DNA of 64,000 nucleotides from an uncultured Phycisphaerales bacterium. Lineage in GTDB: Bacteria; Planctomycetota; Phycisphaerae; Phycisphaerales; UBA1924. The position numbers and the translations under genes are program-made. Of the stretch, positions 63,730 through 64,000 are shown piece after piece. Numbering within the stretch: position 1 is the stretch's first letter; each line of letters opens with the position of its first letter. The notes below the pieces were generated by a model, which had not been told where the DNA came from, did no database searches, and saw only the letters and a list, made by a program, of their open reading frames with translations. Location of the stretch: positions 36,786 to 100,785 of the forward strand of contig CALKJW010000037.1 of the NCBI GenBank assembly GCA_937995595.1, given 5' to 3'.

Positions 63730-63766
63730 CCCCCCCACCCCCCCGCCCCCCGCCCCCCACCCTCCC
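63730..63766 (-). other. G-quadruplex-type tract before the dehydrogenase gene
   Basis: The plus strand reads C7-A-C7-G-C6-G-C6-A-C3-T-C3, so the minus strand has four G-runs of six or more with single-base loops plus two GGG runs. It lies 13 bp upstream of the ATG at 63779 and overlaps the region before the CGGAG ribosome-binding site. A CGCAGG-CCG-CCTGCG hairpin (63701-63715) lies just upstream. Confidence 0.75.
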
Positions 63767-63778
63767 GGAGTTTCTGCC

Positions 63779-64000
63779 ATGGCCAAGTTTTCGAGCGCGT
63801 GGATGCCCGGCGACGGCATCGGCAACGACGTGATGGACGCAGCCAAAATCGTGCTCGACAAGATCGGCCTCGATGCCGAGTACATTCCCGCCGACATCGG
63901 CTGGGAGTTCTGGTGCAGGGAGGGCAACCCGCTGCCCGACCGGAGCATCAAGGTGCTGCAGAGCACCACGTGCGGCCTGTTCGGGGCGATCACCAGCAAG
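63779..64000 (+). CDS. isocitrate/isopropylmalate/homoisocitrate dehydrogenase, N-terminal part
   Basis: The first 74 codons; the rest is beyond the window. The sequence MAKFSSAWMPGDGIGNDVMDAAKIVL has the family opening PGDGIG-DV. IPADIGWEFWCREGNPLPDRSI and GLFGAITSK follow, the latter corresponding to the A-KGP-GxP region that gives specificity. The form with IGWEFWCREG is seen in NAD-dependent isocitrate and homoisocitrate dehydrogenase-like enzymes. The homoaconitase-like gene 4.5 kb upstream would supply its substrate. CGGAG precedes the ATG. Confidence 0.85.
   Translation, partial: MAKFSSAWMPGDGIGNDVMDAAKIVLDKIGLDAEYIPADIGWEFWCREGNPLPDRSIKVLQSTTCGLFGAITSK

Overview
The window is chromosomal DNA of a GC-rich bacterium, most likely a planctomycete of the Phycisphaerae type. 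This placement is inferred from several markers. There is a 54-residue 'small basic protein' of the kind shared by Planctomycetes, Verrucomicrobia and Chlamydiae. A PEP-CTERM protein has the VPAPG tail variant, and a pseudopilin-like protein has a [14 protein letters not shown] leader and an internal DG motif. Further support comes from a FlgI-like protein outside any flagellar cluster, a CpcT/CpeT-like domain in a genome fragment with no sign of photosynthesis, and HAAO-type dioxygenases. I see no phage, integrase, transposase, CRISPR array, rRNA or tRNA; this looks like core chromosome with many small, often divergent or convergent transcription units.

Layout. 0-3 kb: 5' part of nuoD and a two-domain glycosyltransferase. 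3-14 kb: sulfotransferase-like protein, pepA, cysC, META-domain lipoprotein, two tandem 3-hydroxyanthranilate dioxygenases, psuG, polX, recG. 14-22 kb: DUF695-RraB fusion, DUF971 protein, pyrF, PEP-CTERM protein, nuoI, small basic protein, class I aminotransferase, a papain-like exported protein, a TauE/SafE permease and a 3D-domain protein. 22-32 kb: OPT transporter with a soluble insertion, dprA, AlkD-like glycosylase, yeast-type cytosine deaminase, a sigma-70 factor and superoxide dismutase. 32-45 kb: glycosyltransferase, FlgI-HEAT lipoprotein, dcd, B12-dependent ribonucleotide reductase, flavin reductase, mdh, CpcT-FKBP fusion and a J-domain protein. 45-54 kb: sugar-phosphate transferase, an enlarged mnmG, a K+/H+ antiporter, a pseudopilin, lexA with an upstream overlapping ORF, and a trypsin-like lipoprotein. 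54-64 kb: DinB-like protein, glycosyltransferase, epimerase, fused homoaconitase-like protein, Na/Pi transporter, Ser/Thr kinase with a long helical C-terminus, and the start of an isocitrate/isopropylmalate/homoisocitrate dehydrogenase.

Functional themes. Respiration and central carbon: nuoD, nuoI, mdh, the homoaconitase-like enzyme and the terminal dehydrogenase. Nucleotide metabolism: pyrF, dcd, nrdJ, psuG, cytosine deaminase. DNA repair and uptake: polX, recG, dprA, AlkD, lexA. Envelope polysaccharide: four glycosyl or sugar-phosphate transferases and cysC plus a sulfotransferase-like protein, suggesting a sulfated surface glycan.

Most notable signal. The mnmG gene (46198-48312) is about 70 codons longer than usual. 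The extra codons fall in three places that are DNA palindromes kept in frame. Two of them (46680-46775 and 47040-47136) share a GAA-centred core and a right-arm motif, so they look like two copies of one mobile palindromic element inserted in a coding gene, comparable in principle to Rickettsia palindromic elements. A further in-frame palindrome lies in the nrdJ linker, and other palindromic repeats sit between genes (9.4, 22.3, 28.7 and 53.9 kb). A perfect TGTGA-N6-TCACA box near 25.87 kb, a G-quadruplex-type tract before the last gene and the out-of-frame overlap into lexA also deserve checking.
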